Shown here in pieces: positions 7,723-16,397 of a DNA stretch of 64,000 nucleotides. Where the stretch lies: NCBI RefSeq assembly GCF_039529775.1, contig NZ_BAAANL010000004.1, forward strand, positions 310,001 to 374,000, written 5' to 3'. Position 1 is the first letter of the stretch. Each line of letters starts with the position of its first letter. Both the position numbers and the translations under genes were made by a program. Source of the stretch: Myceligenerans crystallogenes. GTDB lineage: Bacteria > Actinomycetota > Actinomycetes > Actinomycetales > Cellulomonadaceae. The notes below the pieces were generated by a model. That model made no database searches, had not been told where the DNA came from, and was given only the letters and a program-made list of their open reading frames with translations.

Positions 7723-8808
7723 CTACTCGCCCCGGATCCAGGCCTCCAGGAGGGCGCGGGCCTCCATGTCCTCCCGCTGTTCCGGCGGGGACTTCATGAA
7801 GTAGGTCGACGCCGGCTGGATCGGGCCGCCCTCGTTGCGGTCGAGGGCGATCTTGGCGCAGCGCACGGCGTCGATGATGATGCCCGCCGAGTTGGGGGAG
7901 TCCCAGACCTCGAGCTTGTACTCCAGGTTGAGCGGGACCTCGCCGAAGGCCCGGCCTTCCAGGCGGACGTAGGCCCACTTGCGGTCGTCGAGCCAGGCGA
8001 CGTAGTCGGACGGGCCGATGTGGACGTTGCGGTCCTCCGTGACGCCGGCGAGGGGGCCGTCCGTGAGGTTGGAGGTGACGGCCTGCGTCTTGGAGACCTT
8101 CTTGGACTCCAGGCGCTCGCGCTGCAGCATGTTCTTGAAGTCCATGTTGCCGCCGACGTTGAGCTGGTAGGTGCGGTCCAGCACGACGCCGCGGTCCTCG
8201 AAGAGCTTGGCCAGGACGCGGTGGGTGATGGTCGCGCCGACCTGGGACTTGATGTCGTCGCCGATGATCGGGACGCCCGCGTCCTCGAACTTCTTGGCCC
8301 ATTCCGGGTCCGAGGCGATGAAGACCGGGAGGGCGTTGACGAAGGCGACGCCGGCGTCGACGGCGCACTGGGCGTAGAACTTGTCCGCCTCCTCGGAACC
8401 CACGGGGAGGTAGGAGACCAGGACGTCGGCCCGCGCCTCGCGGAGGGCGGCGACGACGTCGACCGGCTCGGCGTCGGACTCGTCGATCGTGGCCCGGTAG
8501 TAGGTGCCCAGGCCGTCGAGGGTGGGCCCGCGCTGGACGTGGACGCCCGTGGGCGGCACGTCGGCGATCTTGATCGTGTTGTTCTCGGACGCGGTGATCG
8601 CGTCGGAGAGATCGAAGCCCACCTTCTTCGCGTCGACGTCGAACGCCGCCACGAACTCGAGATCACGCACGTGGTAGTCGCCGAGCTGGACGTGCATCAG
8701 CCCCGGCACCTTGTCGTGCGGGTCGGCGTCCCGGTAGAAGTGCACGCCCTGGATCAGGGACGACGCACAGTTCCCTACGCCAACGATCGCGACGCGGATG
8801 GAAGGCAT
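7723..8808 (-). CDS. ino1: Inositol-3-phosphate synthase (actinobacterial type)
   Basis: This NAD-dependent cytosolic enzyme converts glucose-6-phosphate to 1L-myo-inositol-1-phosphate, the first step towards phosphatidylinositol and mycothiol. The 361-residue length is that of actinobacterial Ino1. The Rossmann motif VAIVGVGNCASSL lies near residue 6. NVGGNMDFKNML and the C-terminal DSPNSAGIIIDAVRCAK block are family signatures with catalytic Lys and Asn residues. AAGGAG lies 6 nt before the ATG. It is monocistronic, divergent from the class A PBP gene. The PadR-type regulator gene often found beside it in actinobacteria is absent here. Confidence 0.95.
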   Translation of the reverse strand: MPSIRVAIVGVGNCASSLIQGVHFYRDADPHDKVPGLMHVQLGDYHVRDLEFVAAFDVDAKKVGFDLSDAITASENNTIKIADVPPTGVHVQRGPTLDGLGTYYRATIDESDAEPVDVVAALREARADVLVSYLPVGSEEADKFYAQCAVDAGVAFVNALPVFIASDPEWAKKFEDAGVPIIGDDIKSQVGATITHRVLAKLFEDRGVVLDRTYQLNVGGNMDFKNMLQRERLESKKVSKTQAVTSNLTDGPLAGVTEDRNVHIGPSDYVAWLDDRKWAYVRLEGRAFGEVPLNLEYKLEVWDSPNSAGIIIDAVRCAKIALDRNEGGPIQPASTYFMKSPPEQREDMEARALLEAWIRGE

Positions 8809-9133
8809 CCTTACTCCTTACTGTGACTTCATGGCGTTCACCCCAACAACGGCTCCGGCGCGAGCGTTCCACGGCGCGGGGTGTCGCCGCTCACTGTTCC
8901 GCGGGCGCGGCCTGGCGCCGGTCCGAAATGTGGTGAACGCGTGAAGGCGCGGCACGGGGCCTGCGGGCGGCGTGGGGGAACTGGGGCGGCTGCCGGGTGA
9001 TTCCACTCTCACCGTTGCTTGACGTCGAGGCAGTGCCTCTATTGTGTCGGGTGGTTCGTCGTGCCCTGGACCGTGCGGGTCCTCACCCCAGTTCGGGCAC
9101 CGGACGCCCCTGAACGAGAGGAAGAGGCAGGAC
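8809..9133. promoter_or_regulatory. Divergent promoter region between ino1 and the class A PBP
   Basis: This 325-bp gene-free stretch must hold both promoters. For the PBP, a TTGACG box at 9019-9024 is followed 15 nt later by TATTGT at 9040-9045. An inverted repeat (GAGGCA-G-TGCCTC, 9027-9039) lies between them and could be an operator. No ORF with plausible coding character or other repeat was seen. Confidence 0.4.
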
Positions 9134-11809
9134 GTGGCTACTTGGAGTGCCCCGCAGATCCCGCCGTTCCGCCCGCGCGCGCGTAAGCAGTTCTGGAACT
9201 ACCCGCGACCGTACCGCACGGGCTGGAAGGCTTGGCTGCCGTCGTGGCGTTTCGTCGTCGGCACGATGCTGGCCGGCTTCGCCCTGATCGGCGGCGTCGC
9301 GGTGGCGGCCTGGACGGGCACGACCATCGAGGGCGAGGTCGCGACGGCGACCCTGGAGACCTCGGTCGTCAAGTTCGCCGGCGACGGCGGAACCCTCGGT
9401 GAGTTCAAGGCCGAGGAGGACCGCAAGATCGTGACGGTCGACGAACTGCCGATCTGGGTGGCCAACGCCCCGGTGGCGTCCGAGGAGCGCGACTTCTACG
9501 CGCCGAACAACCTCGGCATCAGCATCCCCGGTATCGCGCGCTCGATCATCAACGGATCCGGGGGCGGGTCGACGCTGACCCAGCAGTACGTCGAGCAGTA
9601 CCACATGGGCTGGAAGGCGTCGCCCACCTACACGGACAAGATCCGCGAGATGATCATGGCGATGAAGGTCCGCCAGGACCCGGAGGGCTATCCGGTCGAG
9701 AAGATTCTCGACGGCTACCTCAACGTCATCAACCTGGGCCGCGGCTCGTTCGGGATCCAGTCGGCCGCGAACGCCTACTACGGGAAGCAGGCCAAGGACC
9801 TCACGCCGTCGGAGTCCGCGTTCCTCGCCGGGATCATCCCGTCGCCGAACACCTATGACGCGTCCGAGGCGGGCCAGGAATGGGCTCAGGGGCGCTGGAA
9901 GCGCACACTCCGCCTGATGCACGAGGACGAGTGGATCGACGACGCGCAGTACGACGAGGCGGTCAAGGCGGGGTTCCCGACGCCCAAGGAGCAGAAGCCC
10001 CGGTCCTCGATGGGCGGTCCCAAGGGCTACGTTCTCGCGGAGATCGAGCGAGAGCTCGCCGATCAGGGATTCGATGTCTCAACGCTCAACCGGGACGGTC
10101 TCGTGGTCCACACGACGATCGACAAGAAGCTTCAGGCGCGCGCGGAGAAAGAGGCCGAGCTGCCGGATGACGCGAAGCAGAAGACGCGTTCCTCGCTCGT
10201 CTCCATCGACCCGAAGACCGGCGCGATCCGCGCGATGTACGGCGGGCCGGATTACACCGAGGAGAAGTTCGGGCAGAACGCGGCGACGGACAACTGGCAG
10301 CAGGGCGGTTCGACGTACAAGCCTTTCACCCTGATCGCGGCCCTGGAGAAGAAGATCTCGTTGTACGAGACGTACAACGGCGATGAGCCCCAGGAGTTCG
10401 ACTTCTACACGCAGAGGAACGAGGCGACAGGACTGGAGGAACCGAAGCCGGTCACGAACTTCGGCAACCAGGACTTCGGTGAGATCAACCTGCTCGACGC
10501 GACGGCGCATTCGGTCAACACCGTGTACGTCCAACTCAACAACGACGTGACGTCGGCCGCCTCGGCGGATGTGGCCAAGCGCCTCGGTCTGGGTGTGGAG
10601 GGCTCCAACGCCTATCGCAAGTGGGAGGACGGCGGGAAGAAGGAGGGCGGCCCGGGCGAGGCGGAAGACGACATCTCGAACGTGCTCGGAACCTCGTACG
10701 TCTACACGGTCGACCTCGCTCGCGCCTACGCCACGATCGCGAACAAGGGCGTACGGACGACGCCGCACCTGGTGGACAAGGTGGTGAACCCGGACACAGG
10801 AGAGGTGCTGTACCAGGCCAACTACACGCCGGAGAGCGACCTGTTCGATCAACAGGTTATCGCCGATGCGACCTATGCCATGCAGCAGGTGGTCGACAAC
10901 CCCGAGGGCTCCGGCCACTTCGCCCGATCGATGATCCCGGAGGAACGGCCCCTGGCAGGGAAGACCGGTTCGTCAAACGACAACTACTCGGCCTGGTTCG
11001 CCGGTTTCACACCGCAGCTCGCCACGGTGGTGGGTGTCTATCAGTTCGACACCGAGAAGCCGGGCTTTGAGCCGATCACCCCCTTCGGCGGGTTCGAGGC
11101 AGTCACCGGTGGTACCTGGCCGGTCCAGACGTGGACGAAGTTCATGGCGCCGGCGCTCGAGGGTATGCCGATCGAAGAGTTCCCCGAGCCGTCTCTGCAA
11201 CCGGTACCTTCACCGACGCCTAGCCCGACGATCTCGGAGCCTGCGCTGATCATGGTGCCGACAGATCTGGTGGGGCGGCCGTGGGCAGACGTCCAAGCTG
11301 CGTTGATCGCGCTCGGTCTGAATCCTCAGCCGAGGACCGTCCAGGGGCACGGCAATGAGGCACCGGAGACGGTCGTGAACGTGGTCCAAGCCGGTCAGGA
11401 GGTACCTGCCGGTACCCAGATCGATGTCGAGATCACCGGCGGCGAGGAAGAGACCAGTACCGTCCCCTACGTCATCGACATGAACGTGGCGGAAGCGGAG
11501 ACGACGCTGCGGCAGGCCGGATACAACGTGTCCCAGCAATGGGTCGAGAACGACGCGCCGAACGGAACGGTCATCGACCAGTCTCCGGGCGCGGAGACGG
11601 AACTGCCGCCCAATCAGACCGTGACCATCGTGGTTTCCAACGGCCCGACCGAGGACCCCGATGACGAGCCGACCTGCGGCGGTATCTTCAACGATCCCTG
11701 CGACGACGGCGGAGGGGAGCCCAGTCCGGATCCGACCATGTCGGAGCCCGGTACCGAGCCCGGTCCCGGCGGCGGCAACGGCAACGGGAACGACAGCGCC
11801 ACCGAGTAG
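9134..11809 (+). CDS. Class A penicillin-binding protein with two PASTA domains (PonA-like)
   Basis: This is a bifunctional peptidoglycan synthase of 891 residues. A cytoplasmic basic segment and one membrane anchor (about 39-60) precede the GT51 glycosyltransferase, whose catalytic Glu is E117 in ASEERDFY and whose GGGSTLTQQ motif follows. The transpeptidase has S393-TYK, the S460-V-N motif and K610-TG. Two PASTA repeats lie at roughly 735-800 and 805-870. The tail is Pro/Gly/Asp-rich. The GTG at 9134 is preferred because GGAAGAGG lies upstream and the protein begins at the usual cytoplasmic tail. It is divergent from ino1 and is followed by a strong terminator before rpsF. Confidence 0.95.
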   Translation: MATWSAPQIPPFRPRARKQFWNYPRPYRTGWKAWLPSWRFVVGTMLAGFALIGGVAVAAWTGTTIEGEVATATLETSVVKFAGDGGTLGEFKAEEDRKIVTVDELPIWVANAPVASEERDFYAPNNLGISIPGIARSIINGSGGGSTLTQQYVEQYHMGWKASPTYTDKIREMIMAMKVRQDPEGYPVEKILDGYLNVINLGRGSFGIQSAANAYYGKQAKDLTPSESAFLAGIIPSPNTYDASEAGQEWAQGRWKRTLRLMHEDEWIDDAQYDEAVKAGFPTPKEQKPRSSMGGPKGYVLAEIERELADQGFDVSTLNRDGLVVHTTIDKKLQARAEKEAELPDDAKQKTRSSLVSIDPKTGAIRAMYGGPDYTEEKFGQNAATDNWQQGGSTYKPFTLIAALEKKISLYETYNGDEPQEFDFYTQRNEATGLEEPKPVTNFGNQDFGEINLLDATAHSVNTVYVQLNNDVTSAASADVAKRLGLGVEGSNAYRKWEDGGKKEGGPGEAEDDISNVLGTSYVYTVDLARAYATIANKGVRTTPHLVDKVVNPDTGEVLYQANYTPESDLFDQQVIADATYAMQQVVDNPEGSGHFARSMIPEERPLAGKTGSSNDNYSAWFAGFTPQLATVVGVYQFDTEKPGFEPITPFGGFEAVTGGTWPVQTWTKFMAPALEGMPIEEFPEPSLQPVPSPTPSPTISEPALIMVPTDLVGRPWADVQAALIALGLNPQPRTVQGHGNEAPETVVNVVQAGQEVPAGTQIDVEITGGEEETSTVPYVIDMNVAEAETTLRQAGYNVSQQWVENDAPNGTVIDQSPGAETELPPNQTVTIVVSNGPTEDPDDEPTCGGIFNDPCDDGGGEPSPDPTMSEPGTEPGPGGGNGNGNDSATE

Positions 11810-11822
11810 CACGGCCTGGTGA

Positions 11823-11868
11823 CCGACAGCACCCCGTCCCGGATTCGTCCGGGGCGGGGTGCTGTCGG
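11823..11868. terminator. Intrinsic terminator after the class A PBP gene
   Basis: A long hairpin: CCGACAGCACCCCG and TCCCGGA on the left pair with their complements on the right across a TTCG loop. It separates the PBP transcript from the ribosomal protein operon. A TAGACT box (11869-11874) directly after it may be the -10 of the rpsF promoter. Confidence 0.85.
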
Positions 11869-11995
11869 TAGACTCGGCCCTTGCTGCGCTCGACGCCACG
11901 CGATCTCGCGTGCTGCGGCCGGGCGCGGCGACGTGAAGAACCCTCCTGTCACGGATCGACCGTGACCGCTGAGACCAGAGGAGGTGGGTATCGAC

Positions 11996-12286
11996 ATGCG
12001 TCAGTACGAACTGATGGTGATCCTGGACCCGGAGGTCGAGGAGCGCACCGTCCAGCCGTCGCTCGAGAAGCTGCTCACGGTCGTGAAGACCGATGGCGGC
12101 TCCATCGACAAGATGGACATCTGGGGCCGGCGCCGCCTGTCCTTCGACATCGAGAAGAAGTCCGAGGGCATCTACGCCGTCATCGACTTCACCTCGACGC
12201 CGGACACCGCGAAGGAGCTGGACCGCCAGCTCGGCCTGAACGAGGTCGTGCTGCGCACCAAGATCCTGCGCACGGGCGGCCGCTGA
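11996..12286 (+). CDS. rpsF: Small ribosomal subunit protein bS6
   Basis: A 96-residue bS6, normal in length, with the family start MRQYELMVILDPEV and the ILRTGGR end. It binds bS18 and 16S rRNA in the platform of the 30S subunit. The ATG at 11996 lies 8-9 nt after GAGGAGGTGG. A GTG inside that Shine-Dalgarno (11984) would add four residues and is rejected. It heads the rpsF-ssb-rpsR-rplI block, in which S6 commonly autoregulates with S18. Confidence 0.97.
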   Translation: MRQYELMVILDPEVEERTVQPSLEKLLTVVKTDGGSIDKMDIWGRRRLSFDIEKKSEGIYAVIDFTSTPDTAKELDRQLGLNEVVLRTKILRTGGR

Positions 12287-12348
12287 GGCCATCCGGCAAC
12301 ACGCTTGAGCTGAAGTCCCCTCTCGCCCTGACCTCGCCGCACGGCGGA

Positions 12349-12370
12349 TGTCAGTGTCTCGTGATGGGAT
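12349..12370 (+). promoter_or_regulatory. PafBC / RecA-NDp-like promoter of ssb
   Basis: TGTCAGTG at 12349-12356, 8 nt, then TGGGAT at 12365-12370 (one mismatch to TAnnnT) lie in the 123-bp rpsF-ssb gap, about 40 bp before the ssb start. This would give ssb its own DNA-damage promoter inside the ribosomal operon. Confidence 0.5.
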
Positions 12371-12409
12371 GTGCGACGAAACGGCGTCGAGACGAATCGA
12401 GGAACTGTC

Positions 12410-12967
12410 ATGGCCGGCGAGACCGTCATCACCGTGGTGGGAAACCTGACCGGTGACCCCGAGCTGCGCTTCACCCCGTCGGGTGCGGCCGTGGCGAACT
12501 TCACGATCGCGTCCACGCCCCGTGTCTTCGACCGCCAGAGCAACGAGTGGAAGGACGGGGAGACCCTGTTCATGCGCTGCTCGCTCTGGCGTGAGGCCGC
12601 GGAGAACGTCGCGGAGTCGCTCACCAAGGGCATGCGCTGCATCGCGCAGGGCCGCCTGGTGCAGCGCTCGTACGAGACCCGCGAGGGCGAGAAGCGCACC
12701 GTCGTCGAACTGCAGGTGGACGAGATCGGTCCGTCCCTGCGTCGCGCCACGGCCAAGGTCAGCCGCTCCAACCGGGGCGGCGGAGGCGGCGGCTTCGGCG
12801 GCGGCGACAACTTCGGTGGAGGCGGCGGCCAGGCCGGCGGCTTCTCCCAAGGCGGTTCCGGCGGAGGCTTCAGCTCGTCCGGTGGTGGTCAGCAGTCGGA
12901 CCCGTGGGCCACGGCAGGCCCGGCGTCGTCCGGCGGCGGCGGGTTCTCGGAGGACCCGCCCTTCTGA
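12410..12967 (+). CDS. ssb: Single-stranded DNA-binding protein
   Basis: A 185-residue SSB. The OB fold (about 1-115) opens with GETVITVVGNLTGDPELRFT and includes the conserved FMRCSLWREAAENVAESL stretch. A long flexible Gly/Ser/Gln linker follows, ending in the acidic DPPF tip that recruits partner proteins. It protects single-stranded DNA in replication and repair. The ATG follows GAGGAA. Its place between rpsF and rpsR is conserved in bacteria, and the damage-type promoter in the upstream gap suggests extra induction under genotoxic stress. Confidence 0.97.
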   Translation: MAGETVITVVGNLTGDPELRFTPSGAAVANFTIASTPRVFDRQSNEWKDGETLFMRCSLWREAAENVAESLTKGMRCIAQGRLVQRSYETREGEKRTVVELQVDEIGPSLRRATAKVSRSNRGGGGGGFGGGDNFGGGGGQAGGFSQGGSGGGFSSSGGGQQSDPWATAGPASSGGGGFSEDPPF

Positions 12968-13052
12968 TCGGCACCAACCCAGATACCATCTTTCGCCCGT
13001 GCCCCTGGCGCTCGCGCCGGGCACGGACGGCACCTGAAGAAGGAGCAACACC

Positions 13053-13289
13053 ATGGCGAAGCCTGTGGTGCGCAAGCCCAAGAAGAAGATCAACCCGCTG
13101 AAGTCGGCGAAGATCGCGAACATCGACTACAAGGACACCGCCCTGCTGCGGAAGTTCATCTCGGACCGCGGCAAGATCCGCGCCCGCCGGGTCACCGGTG
13201 TGTCCGTCCAGGAGCAGCGTCAGATCGCGAAGGCCGTGAAGAACGCCCGCGAGATGGCCCTGCTGCCGTACACGTCGACGGCTCGCTGA
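13053..13289 (+). CDS. rpsR: Small ribosomal subunit protein bS18
   Basis: A 78-residue basic protein with a Lys-rich start and the bS18 core (NIDYKDTALLRKFISDRGKI, then QEQRQIAKAVKNAREMALLP). It pairs with bS6 on the 30S platform. It lacks the zinc-binding Cys set of C+ paralogues, so it is the zinc-independent form. GAAGGAG lies 6 nt upstream. It is co-transcribed with rplI, which begins 17 bp after its stop. Confidence 0.97.
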   Translation: MAKPVVRKPKKKINPLKSAKIANIDYKDTALLRKFISDRGKIRARRVTGVSVQEQRQIAKAVKNAREMALLPYTSTAR

Positions 13290-13306
13290 GGAAGGGATCG
13301 AGAACA

Positions 13307-13753
13307 ATGGCAAAGCTGATCCTGACCAACGAGGTGACCGGCCTGGGCGAGCCCGGCGACGTCGTGGAGGTGAAGGACGGGTACGCCCGGAACTTCCTCA
13401 TCCCGCGTTCGCTGGCCACCCCGTGGACCAAGGGCGCCGAGAAGGACGTCACCGCGATCCGTCGTGCCCGCAAGGCGCGCGAGATCGCCTCGCTCGACGA
13501 CGCGAAGGCCCTGGCCGACTCGCTCAAGGCCAAGCCGGTCACGGTGAAGGCGAACGCCGGCCCCAGCGGCCGTCTGTTCGGTGCCGTCACCACCGGTGAG
13601 ATCGCCGAGGCCGTCGCCGCGAACGGCGGCACGGTCGACAAGCGCAAGATCGAGATCGGCCAGCCCATCCGGGCCCTGGGCGACTACTCGGTCTCGATCC
13701 GCCTCCACCCGGAGGTCTCGGCCAAGATCAACGTCAAGGTCGTCAAGGGCTGA
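13307..13753 (+). CDS. rplI: Large ribosomal subunit protein bL9
   Basis: A 148-residue bL9 with the N-terminal rRNA-binding fold (KLILTNEVTGLGEPGDVVEVKDGY in essence, then ARNFLIPR) and the helix-linked C-terminal domain ending VSAKINVKVVKG. It binds 23S rRNA near the L1 stalk and helps maintain reading frame. GAAGGGA precedes the ATG. It is the last gene of the operon, closed by a strong terminator, and marks the left edge of the foreign-looking toxin island. Confidence 0.97.
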   Translation: MAKLILTNEVTGLGEPGDVVEVKDGYARNFLIPRSLATPWTKGAEKDVTAIRRARKAREIASLDDAKALADSLKAKPVTVKANAGPSGRLFGAVTTGEIAEAVAANGGTVDKRKIEIGQPIRALGDYSVSIRLHPEVSAKINVKVVKG

Positions 13754-13770
13754 CCCAGCCCGACCAGCGA

Positions 13771-13800
13771 GGGCCCCGGATCCACCAGGATCCGGGGCCC
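13771..13800. terminator. Intrinsic terminator of the rpsF-ssb-rpsR-rplI operon
   Basis: A perfect 13-bp stem (GGGCCCCGGATCC and its complement) with an ACCA loop is followed by TTGT. It lies 18 bp after the rplI stop and also faces the end of the convergent fic gene. Confidence 0.9.
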
Positions 13801-13830
13801 TTGTCGTCAACACCTGCTCCCACCCTCTGC

Positions 13831-14577
13831 TCAGCCGTTCGCCAGCGGCACGTACTTGCTGTAGCGCGAGTAGTACCTGTCCTGGAACGACCGGAAGGTG
13901 TCCCGCAGGAAACCTGTCTCCACCGCGTATTCCGCGAGCCCTCGGTAGTAGAACAGCTTCTCGTCGTCGAGCACGATGAACGGCATGATCCCCGCGGACA
14001 GGCATTGCTCGAACATCACGATGCGGCCCACCCGCCCGTTCCCGTCCTGGAACGGATGGATGGTCTCGAACCGATGGTGGAAATCGCAGATGTCCTCGAA
14101 GCTCATCGCCTCCGGATCGGGGTAGGCGGCAAGAAGTTCGGCGATGGCGCCATCCACCTCGTCAGGCGCCGTCGTCTCGATCTCGCCGACCATGTTCGGC
14201 ACCTGTTTCCAGTCCCCCACGGCGAACCAGTCCTTGGCGGCGCCCCCGGTACCTGACTTGAGGATCCGGTGGTACTCCTTGATCCGCTCGGCGGACACGG
14301 CCGTCCCGACGCCGTCGAGCATCGCGTCGAACAGTCTGAAACTGTTGCTGGTCTCGACGACGTCATCTACCCGCGCGACCCCGTCCACGGTCCGGGTCTC
14401 GTAGATGTACCGCGTCTGCTCCTCCGACAGTTGGCTCCCCTCGATCCGGTTGGAGTTGTACGCCATCTGGACCTGGTTCAGATGATAGAGCCCTCCGCTG
14501 AGCCGCATGGCCCGTTGCTCCAGCAGCACCTCCCGGAACTTACCTCCATCGATCGGGTACTCCTCGCGGCTTCCCAT
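13831..14577 (-). CDS. Fic-domain protein (predicted AMP transferase, self-inhibited class II)
   Basis: A 248-residue Fic protein. The catalytic loop at residues 174-185 reads HPFQDGNGRVGR, a full match to HPFx(D/E)GNGRxxR, so it should transfer a nucleoside monophosphate, usually AMP, to a protein hydroxyl. Residues 42-47 (SNRIEG) fit the inhibitory (S/T)xxxE(G/N) helix in the N-terminal position, which marks class II Fic proteins held inactive by Glu46. No separate antitoxin is needed or seen. It lies between the rplI terminator and a decayed hipA copy, so it is probably part of an acquired island. The target is unknown. Confidence 0.9.
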   Translation of the reverse strand: MGSREEYPIDGGKFREVLLEQRAMRLSGGLYHLNQVQMAYNSNRIEGSQLSEEQTRYIYETRTVDGVARVDDVVETSNSFRLFDAMLDGVGTAVSAERIKEYHRILKSGTGGAAKDWFAVGDWKQVPNMVGEIETTAPDEVDGAIAELLAAYPDPEAMSFEDICDFHHRFETIHPFQDGNGRVGRIVMFEQCLSAGIMPFIVLDDEKLFYYRGLAEYAVETGFLRDTFRSFQDRYYSRYSKYVPLANG

Positions 14578-14601
14578 ACGCCAATCCTTCCAGGTGCCGG
14601 G

Positions 14602-15121
14602 TCAGAGCGGTCGCGCCTGGCGGGCACATTCCTCGATCGCTGCGATGAAAAGTCCGCCGGTTCCAGTGAGATTCGGGTGAGATTGTGTCCCCGCCTCGCC
14701 CACAGCCTTCGCGAAGGCCCCAGTCATCGCCACGTGCAACTTTTTGTGCCACGATCGATCAGCAACCCACGTCCACGTGCAGTTCGGCAGCCGCTTTCAG
14801 GGCGAACGCTGAGATGCTTCTCCCATGGACGGGGCGAGGTTCTTGGCGTGTACGTCCGCGCTCGCGATAAGGCAGGTGAATAGTGCAGTCTGGTCTAGGT
14901 TAGACCGCGGCGGGTGCTCTCAGACTGTCGGCCACCAATAGCACGCCCGAACTCGCGGCGATGTCGGGCTAGTGTCGGACCGCCGTTCGCATAGTGCTTC
15001 TGGTGGCGTGGCAGATCGTGGACCTGGCAGCAATCTTCCTCGGGGCTCTGTTGCAAGCTGTCCATCCGGTCGGGCCTTGCGAGCGATGCCCGTCGTAGTT
15101 CATCAACCCGATCACGGCTGC
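14602..15121 (-). pseudogene. Degraded hipA copy (internal deletion, multiple frameshifts)
   Basis: This stretch is a decayed copy of the intact hipA at 16398-17678. Its 3' end reads TCAGAGCGGTCGCGCCTGGC against TCAGACTGGTCGCGTCTGAC there, and matching blocks continue through the kinase region. One translated block (DLPRHQKHYANGGPT) matches GLPRHQKYQADGGPT of the intact protein. The segment with the Mg-binding YDLMSA region is deleted and the frame is broken several times. It ends 24 bp before the fic start. With the intact copy it flanks the bacteriocin/lipoprotein pair in direct orientation. Confidence 0.8.
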
Positions 15122-15132
15122 TGCAGTAGTTG

Positions 15133-15150
15133 GAGTGAGACATCTCACTC
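15133..15150. promoter_or_regulatory. Inverted repeat upstream of the bacteriocin gene
   Basis: GAGTGAGA-CA-TCTCACTC, with perfect 8-bp arms, lies about 110 bp before the bacteriocin start and is followed by a T/A-rich stretch (TTTATCTACTTTA). It may be an operator or a short terminator; the A/T-rich segment after it is the likeliest place for the promoter. Confidence 0.45.
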
Positions 15151-15260
15151 TTTATCTACTTTAGGCTCAAAGCAGCTAAGATCTCACATGTCTGTTCACC
15201 CGGCATGAGCTCTAGCCAGGGTGGAGTAGGCATGAAATGGCCTCGATTCCAGGAGGATAC

Positions 15261-15557
15261 ATGAAGAGATCCAGAGTGGCCGCGTCGGCCGCTGTGCTCG
15301 CGCTCGGTCTGGCGATCGGAGCGGCCGCGCCAGCGAGTGCAACGATCACCTACCCGCCGGAGGGTGGTCGTTGGAACCATGGTGCCGACGCAGATACCGT
15401 GTGGTCTATCTACTACCACCCGAGCAAGATTCACAAGGCGTCTACGTACGGTGCTAGCGGCTCGAAGAGCAGTGGCTGGAAGTCGTCCAACACGACTGCC
15501 TCTTGTGTAGATGGCGCGCGACTGTTCGGCAACAAAGCGTACTACGACGTTCTCTAG
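15261..15557 (+). CDS. Lactococcin 972-family bacteriocin precursor
   Basis: A 98-residue secreted peptide. A signal peptide (KRSR, hydrophobic core, APASA cleavage near residue 27) leaves a mature chain of about 71 residues. That chain begins with the G-x-W-x-H-G block (GGRWNHGADADTVWSIYYH) and continues with KIHKAST and a C-terminal GNKAYYDVL, the pattern of lactococcin 972, which blocks septum formation through lipid II in lactococci. AGGAGG lies 5 nt before the ATG; an in-frame ATG 24 bp earlier is rejected. The usual multi-TM immunity protein and ABC ATPase are absent; a lipoprotein gene follows. G+C here is visibly lower than around it. Confidence 0.85.
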   Translation: MKRSRVAASAAVLALGLAIGAAAPASATITYPPEGGRWNHGADADTVWSIYYHPSKIHKASTYGASGSKSSGWKSSNTTASCVDGARLFGNKAYYDVL

Positions 15558-15564
15558 ATCCTGA

Positions 15565-15599
15565 CAGGTGGGTCGCCCCGTTCAGGGGTGGCCCACCTG
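15565..15599. terminator. Hairpin between the bacteriocin and the lipoprotein gene
   Basis: CAGGTGGG and following bases pair with the CCCACCTG arm to form a 15-bp stem, with two wobble pairs and a 5-nt loop, 7 bp after the bacteriocin stop. No T tract follows. It could end most transcripts, setting a high bacteriocin to lipoprotein ratio, or stabilise the bacteriocin mRNA. Confidence 0.65.
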
Positions 15600-15650
15600 C
15601 AGCGTTTAGGCCATCAGACAAATTTCGGAGCTTGAGTTCGAGGTGTGAAG

Positions 15651-16229
15651 ATGAAATTTCGTGGAGTTCATTTTTCCTTTGCCGTTGTGTTGGGGCTCTT
15701 GACTACGGCCTGCAGTCAGGAAAGTCACACAGATGTGGATGTGCCGAATTTCGATGGGCCGTATGCCAACGAGTTCTCCGAATTCTATTCCAATACGAGT
15801 TCGGACTTTGCTAGGGAAGTACTCCACGATGGCGAGATTTCCGACGCCGAATATGCTGATATGGAGAAAATGTTTGGAGATTGCCTTCAAGATGGCGGCA
15901 TCGAATTTAGTGGGTTCGCGCCGGACGGATCCTATGAAACGTCTGCTGCGCCAAATCCAGATGACACGCGTGGAATCGTCACTGGGTGTGAAGCTAAAAT
16001 TGGATCCGACGTGATCGGTGCGTTGCACGACATTATTAGAGTAAATCCCGAAAACATCGACGCGGGACAGGCTGCTACTGAATGCCTGGTTGAGAGAGGC
16101 GTCGTCGCGGATGGGTATGACGTTAGTGACTACGAGCGCGACCTTGAAGGGAGGTTCGCAGATGCTGGAAGTCTTCCGCTGGAGCTGAGAGGCGCATTTC
16201 TCGAATGCGCATCTAATCCGTTTGGCTAA
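15651..16229 (+). CDS. Small secreted lipoprotein, possible bacteriocin partner or immunity protein
   Basis: A 192-residue protein with a short hydrophobic leader ending LLTTAC, a lipobox-like site that would anchor Cys21 in the membrane. The mature part is acidic, with four or five further Cys, several pairs of which could form disulphides, and a repeated pattern of Asp/Glu-rich helices. I do not recognise a named domain. It follows the lactococcin 972-type gene by 93 bp on the same strand, across a hairpin, and shares its low G+C. A role in immunity or export is inferred from this position only. GAGG lies 7 nt before the ATG; a GTG 6 nt earlier is an alternative start. Confidence 0.75.
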   Translation: MKFRGVHFSFAVVLGLLTTACSQESHTDVDVPNFDGPYANEFSEFYSNTSSDFAREVLHDGEISDAEYADMEKMFGDCLQDGGIEFSGFAPDGSYETSAAPNPDDTRGIVTGCEAKIGSDVIGALHDIIRVNPENIDAGQAATECLVERGVVADGYDVSDYERDLEGRFADAGSLPLELRGAFLECASNPFG

Positions 16230-16397
16230 CAAGCTGCGTCAGCATCTTCGCAATTCGTTGCTTTCAAGAAGTGCAAGAACCAGGCCGGTCGAGAGCTGAA
16301 AGGAGCCCGGCCTATACCGCATCGGCGTCTACATTCGCGGCCCGAATGCTAAGCTCTGATTCATTTCCTGGAGGTCCGCCGACGCCGCGGCCTGCCA

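Noticed and set aside
14540..15143. Two short minus-strand frames upstream of fic as separate genes
   Set aside because: Both fall inside the decayed hipA copy and align with parts of the intact protein in different frames.
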